DNA of 62,800 bases, taken from Methanobacteriota archaeon. GTDB lineage: Archaea; Thermoplasmatota; Poseidoniia; Poseidoniales; Poseidoniaceae. Both the position numbers and the translations under genes were made by a program. This document shows, piece after piece, positions 18,719-29,702 of this stretch (position 1 is its first letter; each line of letters starts with the position of its first letter). The stretch spans positions 1 to 62,800 of the forward strand of contig JABIGM010000037.1 in NCBI GenBank assembly GCA_018650165.1, given 5' to 3'. The notes beneath the pieces were generated by a model. The model did not search any database, was not told the DNA's origin, and worked only from the letters and a program-made list of their open reading frames with translations.

Positions 18719-19441
18719 ATGCAGTGGATTCCAAAAGGGTGGGTTCCAAAGGCCATTGCTGTTGATATTGATGGCACAATCACCGATTCAAATAAAGAAA
18801 TCAATTTGGGTGCAATCGCTGCATTGCGTCGGCTTGAGGACTTTAATATTCCAATCATTTTGACTACTGGGAATGTACGTGCTATCACCTATGGGTTATG
18901 GCGATTTATCGGAGCCACAGGGCCAATGGTCTGTGAAAATGGCGGAGTAGTATGGCACCCTAAATGGGGTGAACCAATTGTTCGCGCTGATGGAAAACGG
19001 GCAAAGGATGCGGCTTTGATGCTAGGAGAAAAATTGAATTTAGATTCAGAAGGTATCACTACAAATGCTTGGAGAGAATCGGAATGGTGCCTATTCCCTG
19101 ATGAAAACTTGGAGATGATTAACGATTTGATTTCGAAGAGTGCTTTTTCGGATTTATCTGTAGTGAAAACTGGTTTCGCGATTCATCTAATGGAGCCACA
19201 AATCTCCAAAGCCCAGGGCTTGACAATCGCACTAGAGAAGATGGGGATTCTTCCTGCTGACGTCTTAGCAATTGGGGATGCACCTAATGATATTTCGATG
19301 TTTAATTTAGTCGGACATAGCATCGCAGTAGGCGGTTGTTTCGAAGAGTTAGCCGCTGTTGCAAAGGTGATTTCGCCATTCGAACGCGGTGATACATTCG
19401 AGCATGTTTGTGAAGCAATTATCAATAATATATCACAATAA
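18719..19441 (+). CDS. HAD-superfamily phosphatase, archaeal phosphoglycolate phosphatase type
   Basis: AIAVDIDGTITDSNKEI, ILTTGNVRAITYGLWRFIGATGPMVCENGGVVW, AIGDAPNDISMFNLVGHSIAVG. Confidence 0.85.
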   Translation: MQWIPKGWVPKAIAVDIDGTITDSNKEINLGAIAALRRLEDFNIPIILTTGNVRAITYGLWRFIGATGPMVCENGGVVWHPKWGEPIVRADGKRAKDAALMLGEKLNLDSEGITTNAWRESEWCLFPDENLEMINDLISKSAFSDLSVVKTGFAIHLMEPQISKAQGLTIALEKMGILPADVLAIGDAPNDISMFNLVGHSIAVGGCFEELAAVAKVISPFERGDTFEHVCEAIINNISQ

Positions 19442-19449
19442 AGTTGAGA

Positions 19450-19531
19450 TGCCGGAGGTAGGATTTGAACCTACGAAGCATTTCGCAGCGCATCTTGAGT
19501 GCGCCCCCTTTGACCACTCGGGTACTCCGGC
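19450..19531 (-). tRNA. tRNA-Leu (anticodon CAA)
   Basis: Reverse complement folds: acceptor GCCGGAG/CTCCGGC, anticodon arm GCGCA-CTCAAGA-TGCGC, extended variable arm, T arm GTAGG-TTCAAAT-CCTAC, discriminator A. Confidence 0.92.
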
Positions 19532-19560
19532 TACAGCCCCCCCGCCGAGTTCATCAAACA

Positions 19561-22500
19561 TCATTCTTCCTCATCGGAGGTAGCCTGGTGTTTACGATGA
19601 GTATTTGCAGTAATCAGTAATAATCCGGCAATGAATACCGATAAAATTGACAGTCCCAGCAAGACCGTTTCTGAACTAGAAGAATGGTCACTATTGGTCT
19701 GAACATTCGAGAGTGGTATCGGCACCGGGGGCTGATTATCAATTTGAATTTTTAATCCGAGGTCCCCTTCAGCCCAAGCTTCGATTTCAAATGTGTGAGA
19801 TAATTCCATATCGACTAGTAAAGTAAGATTGTATTCTTCTAACAATATCCCGTCACCATCTAACAATGATATCTTTGTATTTCCATCCAATAATCCTGTA
19901 TTGGAAAGTAAGCACTCAATGGTAATGATGTCGCCAACATTTGGCCTATAGGGAGTCGTTATTATTTCATCCAATACTGGCTCATAGGCAATCCAGCGAA
20001 TTAGTGTATGAATTGGATCAACGGCACTGGTTCCATTTCCTTGAATTTCTCGACCAGAGGCATCTTTCCCATCAAACCAGATAAATATTGAGTCGCCCTT
20101 CTGTAAATCTGGTGAAGTATCCATGTCAATAATTCCCGAATAGAGGTTACTTCGAACACTTTCGAATTGGATTGGAATCGATATAGTGCCGCCTGAGTTT
20201 TCGATCAAACGACCTTGCCGAATAAATGTCCAATGCATATTTACCGAATCGGTATCTAAGCCATGCCCATCTTGGATTGTGACTTCTACCGGCACTTCTC
20301 CCAACTTATCTGAATCTATACTGACCAATGAGCCACTTGATATCGAAATAGTTGGGATTGAATCATCGATGACAATATCGATTGAATCACCTGTGACACT
20401 ATGGCCGAAGATAGAATTAAGATTTACAACTACTTTGATTTGTGAACCATAAAACGCAGAATCCAAAACTTCTCTACTGGTAGAACTACCATCACTATTG
20501 AATGAATTGACTGTTTCAGAAGAACCGAGGTCACCGAATAATTGCATCAGATATGTCGTGCTAAAAGGCATGTTGTTGACTGGAATATCATATCCCATAT
20601 GGTAAGCAATAACTTCGATATCAATGATATCTTGGGCATGAATGTAAATTATTTTATCATTAAAAGAGCCCAATGGAGCGACCTTATCTTCAACATCAAC
20701 AACCCGTAAATCAATCCCACTATGAATCATCCATGATAGATGATTTATCGCTGTGAATGCAGCCCCTAGTGGGGCGTTTTCATCCCACAACTTTAGAGCG
20801 GGGATATTTTCATCTGAGCCGATATCTTCCTCTAGGTCCCATCGTAACTCAAAATCAACCGTTACATCCCAAGTATTGGTCTGCCAGTGTTGGTTGTGTT
20901 CTATTTTAGGCGGTTTGATGAAGCATCCTACATCATGAATTATCTCGTTGCTCCATGGCATCCATTCAATCGCACACCAATCTTTATTTTTGGCCATGTC
21001 AATTCGTACTAAATCAATTGATTCAATTCCGTTATCATCTGATAATGTGAAATTAAACCTGTGAGTATTTCCCGGCAATAGATAATCATCTACTCGGTCA
21101 AGTCCAATTGAATCTCCACTTATCCAAGTCGCATATCTCGGCTGAACAAAAATTGTTGCATATGGTTCATTCATGTTGCCACCAGTCACTATTGGATTTC
21201 CTGCTAAATCCGTACCCTGAATGAAAACATCCAGCCAACCCTTCTCTTCGTTTGATAGAGGGACTGATGATTCATCGATTAAAGGTAGATCGATTATTGC
21301 TGATGTTGCACCCACCGGAGTCAGGAAGTCGATTGACTCCCAGCCTCGTCCGCTTCGATTGTAAAATAGTTCCATCTTACTGGGTAGTCCATTATCATCG
21401 GCAATATTCAATTGAAGTGGAATATCTTGACCGGGATGCCATACATGGCCATCTGCGGGCTGATTTCCACCTGGCGCATTTATTTCAAGTGAAATTATTT
21501 CAGCATTACCTGTGTCAAAGATGAATTTGATTTCTTGAGCATATGAAGTCGCATCATTGGCAGTACTGGATTGTTGACCTATATTCATTAGGCGAGGAGA
21601 AATTGTCAACTCTTGCCCACTCAATGTTTCTAAATTCGGGCTGTAAATTGTAGTATTAAACTGGCCATTGCCATCGATATTAATCGTTGTTGATGAGAGT
21701 ACATCGCTATCCTCTGATAAAGAAATTTCAACATCGACATCTTGTGAAAGAGGATTTATTCCTGCAAGACCGGAAAATCTTACTTCACCTGAGATTACAA
21801 TCTCATCGCTTGCTTTTACATTCAGTGGCCACAATGGGTTTCCAATATCATGTAATGAACGATTATTGGACCAAGCTTTGAGAGCGATAACTTCGAGGTC
21901 ATTGGTAGATGCAGCATACTGTCCCGACCCGGAAAGTCCCATTATTGGTCCAAGGGAGAAACCATCGGAGTTTATTCCTGTAGCAAACCAATACAAACGC
22001 TGATTATCATCTAATAGCCACTTTGATTCAAGTGACCAAGTTACATTTTCACCATCCCAACTACTGTTTGTTGTATCAAGAGATAGCACTCCTGCACCAG
22101 AGTTTTGAATGAAACGCCCTCCGTTTTCGAGATTATCGATTGTTACTTCAGCAACCGTACCTGAAATTTGAGGTGTGGTGGAAATTTTCAAATTTACTGC
22201 TGCTAATGCAGGAGAATTTTCCAATATCTGGTGATTAGAAGTTGCTTGCTGGATATAACCTGGTCTGAAGGTATCATTGGGCAGGGAGACCCAAGTATCG
22301 ATTATCGATTTTTCATGTATAATTTCTCCATTGAAAATTATCCCCCCTCTTTGAACTCTGATATTTACAGGTAGAGTTGAAGACCCATCTCCATTCATAA
22401 CCAACTGTTCAGTCAATGAGTTATTGATATTTATCGAATGATTAAATCCTGAAATATAATTTATTGATAATAAAGAAAATGAAGTTATATGGTTTGTTGT

Positions 22501-25500
22501 AAATGAGAATTGATATTCAACCATGTAATGCGAAAATCCAGAATTATTTATCCAAATTTGTTCCTCGCTCATCATTGCTATCTGTGACCCATTTGTAAGG
22601 AAATTTAGGCCACCATTATAACAATGGAAATTTGCACCACAATCCCATGAATCAGTACTTAAATTTCTAGCAGGCATCAGAATTGAGAATTTAAGGTTGT
22701 TAGAATAATTAGTTACAAATCCTCCTAATTGAGAAATTGGAGTTACAATATTATCGATTTCAAGAGAATACAATTCAGTAGTATGGTGGAATGTCCCATT
22801 CCATTTCCAATCAACAATTCCATCATCACCTATGTCGATTTCAGGATCTATCGGTGCACGTAATGTAATCGGTTCTAATTTGAACCAACCAAATGTTTCT
22901 CCGACTTCGATATCTAGATGCAATGTAATCGCTTGGGCTGGTCCAAATGAATTTTCCAAGACCTCGCCACATTCTTTCTCATCCATTGCCGTTGGCATCC
23001 CTCCACCTCCAGGTACTGGATAGCCCGGGCCCAATATTGGAACTCTATGTAAAATTGGATGAATACTAGCCGAGGCATTTCCATCACAATCTACGCGTAT
23101 GTCTGAGTATGGGCGCCATGAAGGGAGATTTATCATTACACTATACTTGAGGGAGTTTGTTGGAGCTAATGATGGGTCTGTGACCCAATCTGGCATTGTA
23201 GGATTAGTCTGTTTCAGGAGATCAAATGTGAAATATTCGGTTATTCCGTGGTGAATAATTTTTATTCTGGGAGTAATTGTTTCATTCTCCGTTGATAATT
23301 CAACTCTAAATTTCAGTTGGGGGTATTGCCATGCTGCAATGTTGAGGTCGAAAGGTAATTGCAAATCCTCGTGCCCAGCAATTACATTATCATTGATATC
23401 AAGCACATCTACTGTAATATTGGTTTCATCGGGTTGCCAATATAGTGAACTTAATCTTGCCCAACCAGATTCATCTGCATCTATTACAGGACTTATCCAT
23501 GTACCATTCATTTGAAATCTGTCAATTTCAATCCCGGCATCATCGATATACCAGCCATCTTCTTCGAGATATTGGTCTGAAAAGAATGAGAATCTGATTC
23601 TCACATCATTTCCCGCTAAACTAGAGATGTCTCCACTAACTCGATTAAAAGTCTGGTTAGAATTCGAGTTCCCGCAGCCACCATTCACCGTTGAGCCGTC
23701 AAAAATTCCTTTCCCATGGAACGGCGAATTAGTATTAACTTGAGATAATCTTTCATAAAATCCAGAAATGTTTCCACCAAAGTGTTGCCATGTAATGCCA
23801 TCATCGATTGAAGAATAAATTGAGCCACCGTCCCATGCAGCCTCTGTACAAATCCAATGATTGAATGTTAATCTGGCAGTTGAGCCGAGAGGAATATGGT
23901 AGATTGGTGAAACTAAATGGGTATAAACATCGTTTGAATAAACTCCATCTAAATTGATTCCCATGCCCTTTGAACCACTTGGCCACATTGTAGAATTAGG
24001 ACCATACCCGCTATTTGTAGAAATTTGACCTATTTCCCAAGGGGTTGCTCCTCGCTCATGGTCGATACGCCACCCAGTAGGGAGTGCTTGTACTTCCTCG
24101 AATGAGTCGGTGGCTGACCATGGCCCATTATGGCCCTCCCATGTCGCATATTGCCACTCATTTGCATTTCCTTGAACTGAAACTAGCGTTTGACCTGATT
24201 GATTGGTGAAATTTGCAAGCATACGTGTTTGCATACTGGGAAGGCCTACGCCTGAAAGAACCCTGAGATCGTCGATCATTATGCCTTCCCAGCCATCTAT
24301 TGCACTACCACCGTAATTCTTGTTACCATCAGTAGTCACTCTAAATTTCAGTAATGCACTAGATGCATTGACATGCCCTACTGCCCATGAGGGGAAGGGG
24401 TGCTGGACTTCACGCCAACCATATGTTTGCTGAACGAAAGTCGCACCTCCAGAGGGCACTCCTAGCCCAGGAACGCCAGGTAATGGGCTCATTATTGTCC
24501 ATGTTGAATTATTATCCAATGAGATCATCACAACCAAATTATCATGATTGCCTGCCTCGATATCCCAGTTTGCCCAATACATAAATTCGAGAGGGCCATT
24601 AAGTCCTGAAATATCGATTGGTACTATCAGTGAACCGTCGGCATTCGCAGAATATTCTCCGCTTGTATTGCCATGAAACCATGTTCCGAGAGGCTCTCCT
24701 TGATTTGATAGATTGAATGAATCAATGAATAAACCTACATCGTTTGAAGAAGAGTTTGAAGTTTTTATGAAGTAGCGAAACCCAATGCTGTTGGCATTAC
24801 CTACAATAGAATCAAGCGGGTATGACTCACTTACCCAATCGGCTGTAACTCCAGACCAGTTGTCCAAAGTTTGCCAATTCTGACCATTATTGATTGAATA
24901 CTGAACTTTTGATTCATCATCAGAATCGAAGGAATTCCAACGGTCGAATGAGACATTGAAGTATCGAACTACATTTGGAATTGGCCAGAATTGTGAGCGG
25001 ATATATCCTTCAGAGCCAGGTATGATAGTCCCATTACTGCCAGCAACCATGTTTCCAGATGTTGTATTGGATGGACCATAGGTCACATTTGAGAGATTTA
25101 CTGGCATCCAAACTGGGTCGCCATGAGGAGACCATGTGGAAAATTGTGGGCTATTAGATTCAAAATCGGTCATTTGGCCATAACTGGAGACCGGTGCAAG
25201 GGTAAGTTCTCCACTTGAAGTAAGATATGACGTTCCATTAGAACTTCCCACAGAAAATCCTCCCGGAGAATCTGCTGCCCAATAGGTTCCATTATCTTCG
25301 GATTCTGTCCATTCCGGAGACAGTTCGAAGCTCGAATCGGTAATTGTATGATTAGTCGGTAAAGTGAAGCCATCATATGATGAATTTGAAGGGCTAAGGC
25401 CCGAAGAATCGGGTGATGAAATAGGACCTTCCCATGTCGCAATATCCGCTGCAGCCCACGGTGTGAGCAGCATTAGGAAAGCGATGAAGAAAGCCTGTCT

Positions 25501-25527
25501 AATTGGGTCCACCGGTAGTGGACCCAT
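19561..25527 (-). CDS. Giant secreted, C-terminally TM-anchored surface protein with MAM/immune-inhibitor-A-like beta-sandwich modules
   Basis: Start refined to MGPLPVDPIRQAFFIAFLMLLTPWAAA (signal peptide); repeated DDGITWQxFGG...VRIRFSFFSDxxxxEDGWYIDDxGI modules; C-terminal TM VLLGLSILSVFIAGLLLITAN. Confidence 0.8.
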   Translation of the reverse strand: MGPLPVDPIRQAFFIAFLMLLTPWAAADIATWEGPISSPDSSGLSPSNSSYDGFTLPTNHTITDSSFELSPEWTESEDNGTYWAADSPGGFSVGSSNGTSYLTSSGELTLAPVSSYGQMTDFESNSPQFSTWSPHGDPVWMPVNLSNVTYGPSNTTSGNMVAGSNGTIIPGSEGYIRSQFWPIPNVVRYFNVSFDRWNSFDSDDESKVQYSINNGQNWQTLDNWSGVTADWVSESYPLDSIVGNANSIGFRYFIKTSNSSSNDVGLFIDSFNLSNQGEPLGTWFHGNTSGEYSANADGSLIVPIDISGLNGPLEFMYWANWDIEAGNHDNLVVMISLDNNSTWTIMSPLPGVPGLGVPSGGATFVQQTYGWREVQHPFPSWAVGHVNASSALLKFRVTTDGNKNYGGSAIDGWEGIMIDDLRVLSGVGLPSMQTRMLANFTNQSGQTLVSVQGNANEWQYATWEGHNGPWSATDSFEEVQALPTGWRIDHERGATPWEIGQISTNSGYGPNSTMWPSGSKGMGINLDGVYSNDVYTHLVSPIYHIPLGSTARLTFNHWICTEAAWDGGSIYSSIDDGITWQHFGGNISGFYERLSQVNTNSPFHGKGIFDGSTVNGGCGNSNSNQTFNRVSGDISSLAGNDVRIRFSFFSDQYLEEDGWYIDDAGIEIDRFQMNGTWISPVIDADESGWARLSSLYWQPDETNITVDVLDINDNVIAGHEDLQLPFDLNIAAWQYPQLKFRVELSTENETITPRIKIIHHGITEYFTFDLLKQTNPTMPDWVTDPSLAPTNSLKYSVMINLPSWRPYSDIRVDCDGNASASIHPILHRVPILGPGYPVPGGGGMPTAMDEKECGEVLENSFGPAQAITLHLDIEVGETFGWFKLEPITLRAPIDPEIDIGDDGIVDWKWNGTFHHTTELYSLEIDNIVTPISQLGGFVTNYSNNLKFSILMPARNLSTDSWDCGANFHCYNGGLNFLTNGSQIAMMSEEQIWINNSGFSHYMVEYQFSFTTNHITSFSLLSINYISGFNHSININNSLTEQLVMNGDGSSTLPVNIRVQRGGIIFNGEIIHEKSIIDTWVSLPNDTFRPGYIQQATSNHQILENSPALAAVNLKISTTPQISGTVAEVTIDNLENGGRFIQNSGAGVLSLDTTNSSWDGENVTWSLESKWLLDDNQRLYWFATGINSDGFSLGPIMGLSGSGQYAASTNDLEVIALKAWSNNRSLHDIGNPLWPLNVKASDEIVISGEVRFSGLAGINPLSQDVDVEISLSEDSDVLSSTTINIDGNGQFNTTIYSPNLETLSGQELTISPRLMNIGQQSSTANDATSYAQEIKFIFDTGNAEIISLEINAPGGNQPADGHVWHPGQDIPLQLNIADDNGLPSKMELFYNRSGRGWESIDFLTPVGATSAIIDLPLIDESSVPLSNEEKGWLDVFIQGTDLAGNPIVTGGNMNEPYATIFVQPRYATWISGDSIGLDRVDDYLLPGNTHRFNFTLSDDNGIESIDLVRIDMAKNKDWCAIEWMPWSNEIIHDVGCFIKPPKIEHNQHWQTNTWDVTVDFELRWDLEEDIGSDENIPALKLWDENAPLGAAFTAINHLSWMIHSGIDLRVVDVEDKVAPLGSFNDKIIYIHAQDIIDIEVIAYHMGYDIPVNNMPFSTTYLMQLFGDLGSSETVNSFNSDGSSTSREVLDSAFYGSQIKVVVNLNSIFGHSVTGDSIDIVIDDSIPTISISSGSLVSIDSDKLGEVPVEVTIQDGHGLDTDSVNMHWTFIRQGRLIENSGGTISIPIQFESVRSNLYSGIIDMDTSPDLQKGDSIFIWFDGKDASGREIQGNGTSAVDPIHTLIRWIAYEPVLDEIITTPYRPNVGDIITIECLLSNTGLLDGNTKISLLDGDGILLEEYNLTLLVDMELSHTFEIEAWAEGDLGLKIQIDNQPPVPIPLSNVQTNSDHSSSSETVLLGLSILSVFIAGLLLITANTHRKHQATSDEEE

Positions 25528-25611
25528 GGTCGGTAGGTTTGAAACTTCGTTCGCGATGTTTGGTATTGTTGGCTGAAGGGTTGATAGGTGACCCGCGCCA
25601 CGGCAATAAGC

Positions 25612-26613
25612 ATGGCCGAGCGGACCTTCCTCAACCCTGCTCAAGCCAAAGAGGTTGAAGAGCAACTTTTCTCAACCCTGAGACAGCAAGTTGGTAGAAG
25701 TGTACCAATGCCACTTCCGCGTAAAGATTTCTGGGTAAAGGTCGGCCAGTTGCTTGATACTGTCGAAATTGAAATTCATGAAGTATACAAAACAGTAGGT
25801 CCTTCGATGAAAATGCAAACGATGCAGAAGCGACAGGCCAATATTCGTAGAACTGCTTCAGAACTTGCACGTAAGAGATTGGTTGCTATGATGCAACACT
25901 CTGCAACCATGGCACTTCGTAGTGAAGGAGGAAAGGATGGACAAGTCCTTGCTAGTCTCGATTGGACACGCCATGACCCATCGGAGCGTGAATTCTATTC
26001 GAATGCAACTGAACAGTTGAATCGATTCAAACAAACGGTAAATTGGAATGCTATGCAAAAGGGTCTTGCTTCCGAAGAGTTTGCAGAAAATTTCACTATG
26101 GCTGCAGGAACCACTCAGTTGGATGAATTTATCCCAGAAAGTGGAGGATTAACTGGCCAAGGTCCACCAACAATTGCGTTGGAAGAGAATAACAAACCCT
26201 TGCCAGAAATGGAAATTGATGAAGAAGAAGTCCTTGCTAAAGCAGATGCTTATCCTGAGTTAGAGGGCCTCCAGTCCGTTGAAGAGCGGCCTATCGCAAG
26301 TTCGATGGATGAGGGTAGTAGCCATGCAGCAGCAATGGAACTCGCACCTTCCAAAAAGAAGGAACAGATGGACTTTGATGCTTGGGCTGCTGCAGAAGCG
26401 GTTGTTGATGCACCTGTTGATGTTGTTCCAGATGTTTCAGAACCTGCAGATGACGGCCAGATGTTGAGGATACGAGTCTTACAATCTATGGATGATCCAA
26501 TTATCACCGCAGATGGTGAAATTGAACTTGGTGCCGGAGATGTACTATTCCTAGATGAAACTACAGCGAATTATCTTGTAGACTCTGGTGTGGCAGAGAT
26601 AGCTGCTCTGTGA
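25612..26613 (+). CDS. GINS complex subunit (archaeal Gins-like) with long low-complexity linker
   Basis: N-terminal helical region with RRTASELARKRL and C-terminal B-domain-like LRIRVLQSMDDPIITADGEIELGAGDVLFLDETTANYLVDSGVAEIA. Confidence 0.7.
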   Translation: MAERTFLNPAQAKEVEEQLFSTLRQQVGRSVPMPLPRKDFWVKVGQLLDTVEIEIHEVYKTVGPSMKMQTMQKRQANIRRTASELARKRLVAMMQHSATMALRSEGGKDGQVLASLDWTRHDPSEREFYSNATEQLNRFKQTVNWNAMQKGLASEEFAENFTMAAGTTQLDEFIPESGGLTGQGPPTIALEENNKPLPEMEIDEEEVLAKADAYPELEGLQSVEERPIASSMDEGSSHAAAMELAPSKKKEQMDFDAWAAAEAVVDAPVDVVPDVSEPADDGQMLRIRVLQSMDDPIITADGEIELGAGDVLFLDETTANYLVDSGVAEIAAL

Positions 26614-26697
26614 ATGAACAAGCATTTGTTGATAACACAAAAGGTAAACCTGTTATTCATAATTGGCGTTTAACGCCATCATGCCTGTAGATGTCCT

Positions 26698-27027
26698 TCA
26701 ATTCATCGAACGCATCGATAATTCAATGCTAACGGTATCTGGGATAGGGATACGAGCGACCTGTCTTAGAGCGCTTTCATCCTTTCCGCTAGTGATATCC
26801 ATTTCTAGAAGACGCTTGTGAATTCGCATCTCCCAATGATCGTAGGTTTCGACTCCTTCACCATCAGGTGCTTTGCGGCATGGTACCACAAGACGACGTG
26901 TTGGTAGGGGGATCGGACCACGTAGACTGATTCCACCATTATCACAAATCGTTTTGATTTGAGATGCGACGGCATCGATGTCACGATGATTTTCGCCTGT
27001 TAACTTGATGATGGTCACTGCTGCCAT
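26698..27027 (-). CDS. rps10: 30S ribosomal protein S10
   Basis: GPIPLPTRRLVVPCRKAPDGEGVETYDHWEMRIHKRLLEM. Confidence 0.95.
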   Translation of the reverse strand: MAAVTIIKLTGENHRDIDAVASQIKTICDNGGISLRGPIPLPTRRLVVPCRKAPDGEGVETYDHWEMRIHKRLLEMDITSGKDESALRQVARIPIPDTVSIELSMRSMN

Positions 27028-27068
27028 GATATTCACCTATTCCATTCGGATCGTAGTCCAGTCGGATC

Positions 27069-28367
27069 TCAAGCCTTCTTGTCAATCTTTAGACAAACGC
27101 CAGCAGCGACGGTCTTACCCATGTCACGGATAGCGAAACGAGACAATTCAGGGAATGTGTCCATCTGTTCGATAGCCATTGGCTTAGTAGGCTGGAAGCG
27201 GATCAAACATGCATCACCGGTCTTCAAGAAACTAGGGTTAGCCTCTTTTCCAGACTTGTTGGTTTTCTCAAGTAGTTCCATGAACTTCACAGCAACTTGT
27301 GCGGTGTGAGCGTGGAATACAGGAGTGTATCCGATTGAGATTGCCTTTGGAATATCCATAAGTTGGATTTGGCCAACGAAAGTTTCGTCGTGACGAACAA
27401 AGGTAGGTTGTGTGTCTGTGTATCCTGCAACGTCACCACGGCGGATTTCGTCAGCAGCAAGTCCACGAACGTTGAATCCAACGTTGTCTCCAGGTTCTGC
27501 CTTAGGTACCATTGTGTGGTGCATCTCGATTGACTTGACTTCAGCAGACTTCTGTGAAGGGTTGAACATTACTGTCTTACCAACGTTTAGAGTTCCGGTT
27601 TCAATCTTACCAACTGGCACTGTTCCAATACCGGAGATCTTGTAGACATCCTGAATTGGTAGGCGGAGTGGCTTGTCTGTAGGCTTCTTTGGCATTGCTG
27701 CGGAATCGATAGCCTCGAATAGTGTTGGTCCACTGTACCATGGGCACTTGTCAGACTTGGTGAAGACGTTGTCTCCGTTAAGGCTGGATGCTGGAATCAT
27801 TGGGATACGGTCAAGTTGCTTGCCGAATCCTGCTGTCTTTAGAAGTCCTGTAACTTCAGCACATGCTGACTTGTACTTGTCTTCTGACCAGTCGACACCA
27901 GAGATGTCCATCTTGTTAACGTGAATAATTAGTTCTGCAACACCTAGAACCTTTGCTAGGAAAGCGTGTTCCTTAGTCTGAGCGTTGACACCATCGTTTG
28001 CAGCACAGAGTAGAACTGCTGTGTCTGCTTGGCTAGCACCAGTAATCATGTTCTTGACGAAATCACGGTGACCTGGAGCATCAATGATAGTCCAGTAGTA
28101 CTTTGGTGTAAAGAATTCTTTGTGAGCAACGTCGATGGTGATACCACGTTCGCGCTCTTCCTTTAGACCATCCATAACATATGCAAGTCCGAATCCGGCC
28201 TTACCAGATTCTGCAGCTAGCTTTTCGTTCTTTTCAATAACGTGTTCTTCGATGTGACCGGAGTCCAGAAGAAGACGACCTACTGTGGTCGACTTTCCGT
28301 GGTCAACGTGTCCAATAAACACAATGTTTCGGTGGTCTTTACTCTTATCTTCCCATTGAGATCCCAT
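27069..28367 (-). CDS. tuf: Translation elongation factor EF-1 alpha
   Basis: GHVDHGKSTTVGRLL, DAPGHRDFVKNMITGASQADTAVL, full-length aEF1A with SD-like ggag upstream. Confidence 0.97.
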   Translation of the reverse strand: MGSQWEDKSKDHRNIVFIGHVDHGKSTTVGRLLLDSGHIEEHVIEKNEKLAAESGKAGFGLAYVMDGLKEERERGITIDVAHKEFFTPKYYWTIIDAPGHRDFVKNMITGASQADTAVLLCAANDGVNAQTKEHAFLAKVLGVAELIIHVNKMDISGVDWSEDKYKSACAEVTGLLKTAGFGKQLDRIPMIPASSLNGDNVFTKSDKCPWYSGPTLFEAIDSAAMPKKPTDKPLRLPIQDVYKISGIGTVPVGKIETGTLNVGKTVMFNPSQKSAEVKSIEMHHTMVPKAEPGDNVGFNVRGLAADEIRRGDVAGYTDTQPTFVRHDETFVGQIQLMDIPKAISIGYTPVFHAHTAQVAVKFMELLEKTNKSGKEANPSFLKTGDACLIRFQPTKPMAIEQMDTFPELSRFAIRDMGKTVAAGVCLKIDKKA

Positions 28368-28477
28368 AATGCTCACTCCTTTAGCAAGTCGCCGACATAA
28401 CTCCCCTATTTGAAGACCGCGACGCGGTAACCGGTTATTTATGTGAGAATACTAGGGCGTTAATGCTTCCCAGTGCC

Positions 28478-29647
28478 TCATTTGTAAGTAAGCCGGATAG
28501 TCATAGATTCAATATCCAAATCATTAACCTTCTCGTTGCGCAAAGTCATAGTCCATTCCCCATCTTTCCAATTGCCTTCACTGAAATGGTAGGAACCGCT
28601 TAATGAGAATATTACACAATCAGTATCTGAATCACAATCGCCACTCTGGCGCTGATCTAAGCCGATTGCACTGGTATTTCCAGCTTCTTCATCGGTAGAA
28701 TTGAAACCATAGAGGTCGAGTTTAGCTCGGCAATTATTGGTATTTGGAATAACGGTACAATCTGAATCTTCCTTGAGATACACTAATTCTCCTTTCGCCC
28801 ACCTAATTGTGTTTCCAGAATCTTGCTCTTGGGTTACTGGGAAACTGAAATCGATATCTACAGGGCTGTTTGATGTATTTCCTGCAATAGAGAAGTCGTT
28901 CCATGTTCCTACATAATTGACATACACTGTGGTTTCATCAGTATTAGACAGACCTGCGCCATTGGTGACCGTTAGAGCGATTTTATACTCGCCTGGTTTT
29001 ACTTCTTTCCAATCAACTGTTTCTCCAGTCAAATCTGCATCATTAGTATAGTCTCCGTCACCATCTTCATCGCGCTCTAGGTCCAAGTCCCAATCCCAAG
29101 TGGAGATGTATTCGCCAGTTCCACCGGCTTCGGAATCTGAGCCATCAAGAGTAATTGTAGTAGTTGCTAGAATATTTTTACTTGACAAACTCCTATCCAT
29201 TTCACAAATATATGCTAAATAGAAACTTCCTGAATTTACATTTTCTCCTTCACAGTCACTCATCGGAGCGTCAGAGCCTGCATCTGCGTTTGGCTCTTCT
29301 GCATCTGCATCGATAATATTGATTGTACGAGTCTGTGTATCTGAAGTAATTGAGTCAGATACTGTGAGAGTTACATCATATGAGCCTGAATCTGGATAAG
29401 ACCAAGTCGCGGTCCTACCTGTTTCATCATAATCTCCATCATTATCGAAATCCCACTTGTAGGTGAGTGATGAACCTGGAGGCAGGGATGCTCCTCCATC
29501 GAATTCAACATCCTCGCCCGAACGAATGTTTTTAGTCGGTTCAAACGAGAAAATTGCTTCTACCTCGCCAGAGGTGGAATCTTCACTAACCGTACAGCCT
29601 GCTAGGCTGGCTGAAATGAACAACAGGGCCATCAATAGGGGCTTCAT
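28478..29647 (-). CDS. Secreted lipoprotein with PKD domains
   Basis: Lipobox-like LAGC after MKPLLMALLFISAS; PKD sequence LTYKWDFDNDGDYDETGRTATWSYPDSGSYDVTLTVSD and a second copy. Confidence 0.85.
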   Translation of the reverse strand: MKPLLMALLFISASLAGCTVSEDSTSGEVEAIFSFEPTKNIRSGEDVEFDGGASLPPGSSLTYKWDFDNDGDYDETGRTATWSYPDSGSYDVTLTVSDSITSDTQTRTINIIDADAEEPNADAGSDAPMSDCEGENVNSGSFYLAYICEMDRSLSSKNILATTTITLDGSDSEAGGTGEYISTWDWDLDLERDEDGDGDYTNDADLTGETVDWKEVKPGEYKIALTVTNGAGLSNTDETTVYVNYVGTWNDFSIAGNTSNSPVDIDFSFPVTQEQDSGNTIRWAKGELVYLKEDSDCTVIPNTNNCRAKLDLYGFNSTDEEAGNTSAIGLDQRQSGDCDSDTDCVIFSLSGSYHFSEGNWKDGEWTMTLRNEKVNDLDIESMTIRLTYK

Positions 29648-29702
29648 CACCACAGGGAGGAAACCTCGTCCCATTCAACCCTTGCCCTTCCTGACCCATC
29701 AA

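Noticed and set aside
19389-19583. 64-aa plus-strand ORF (MPEVGFEPTKHFAAHLECAPFDHSGTPA)
   Set aside because: It is a translation across the tRNA-Leu gene; this is a common annotation artefact.
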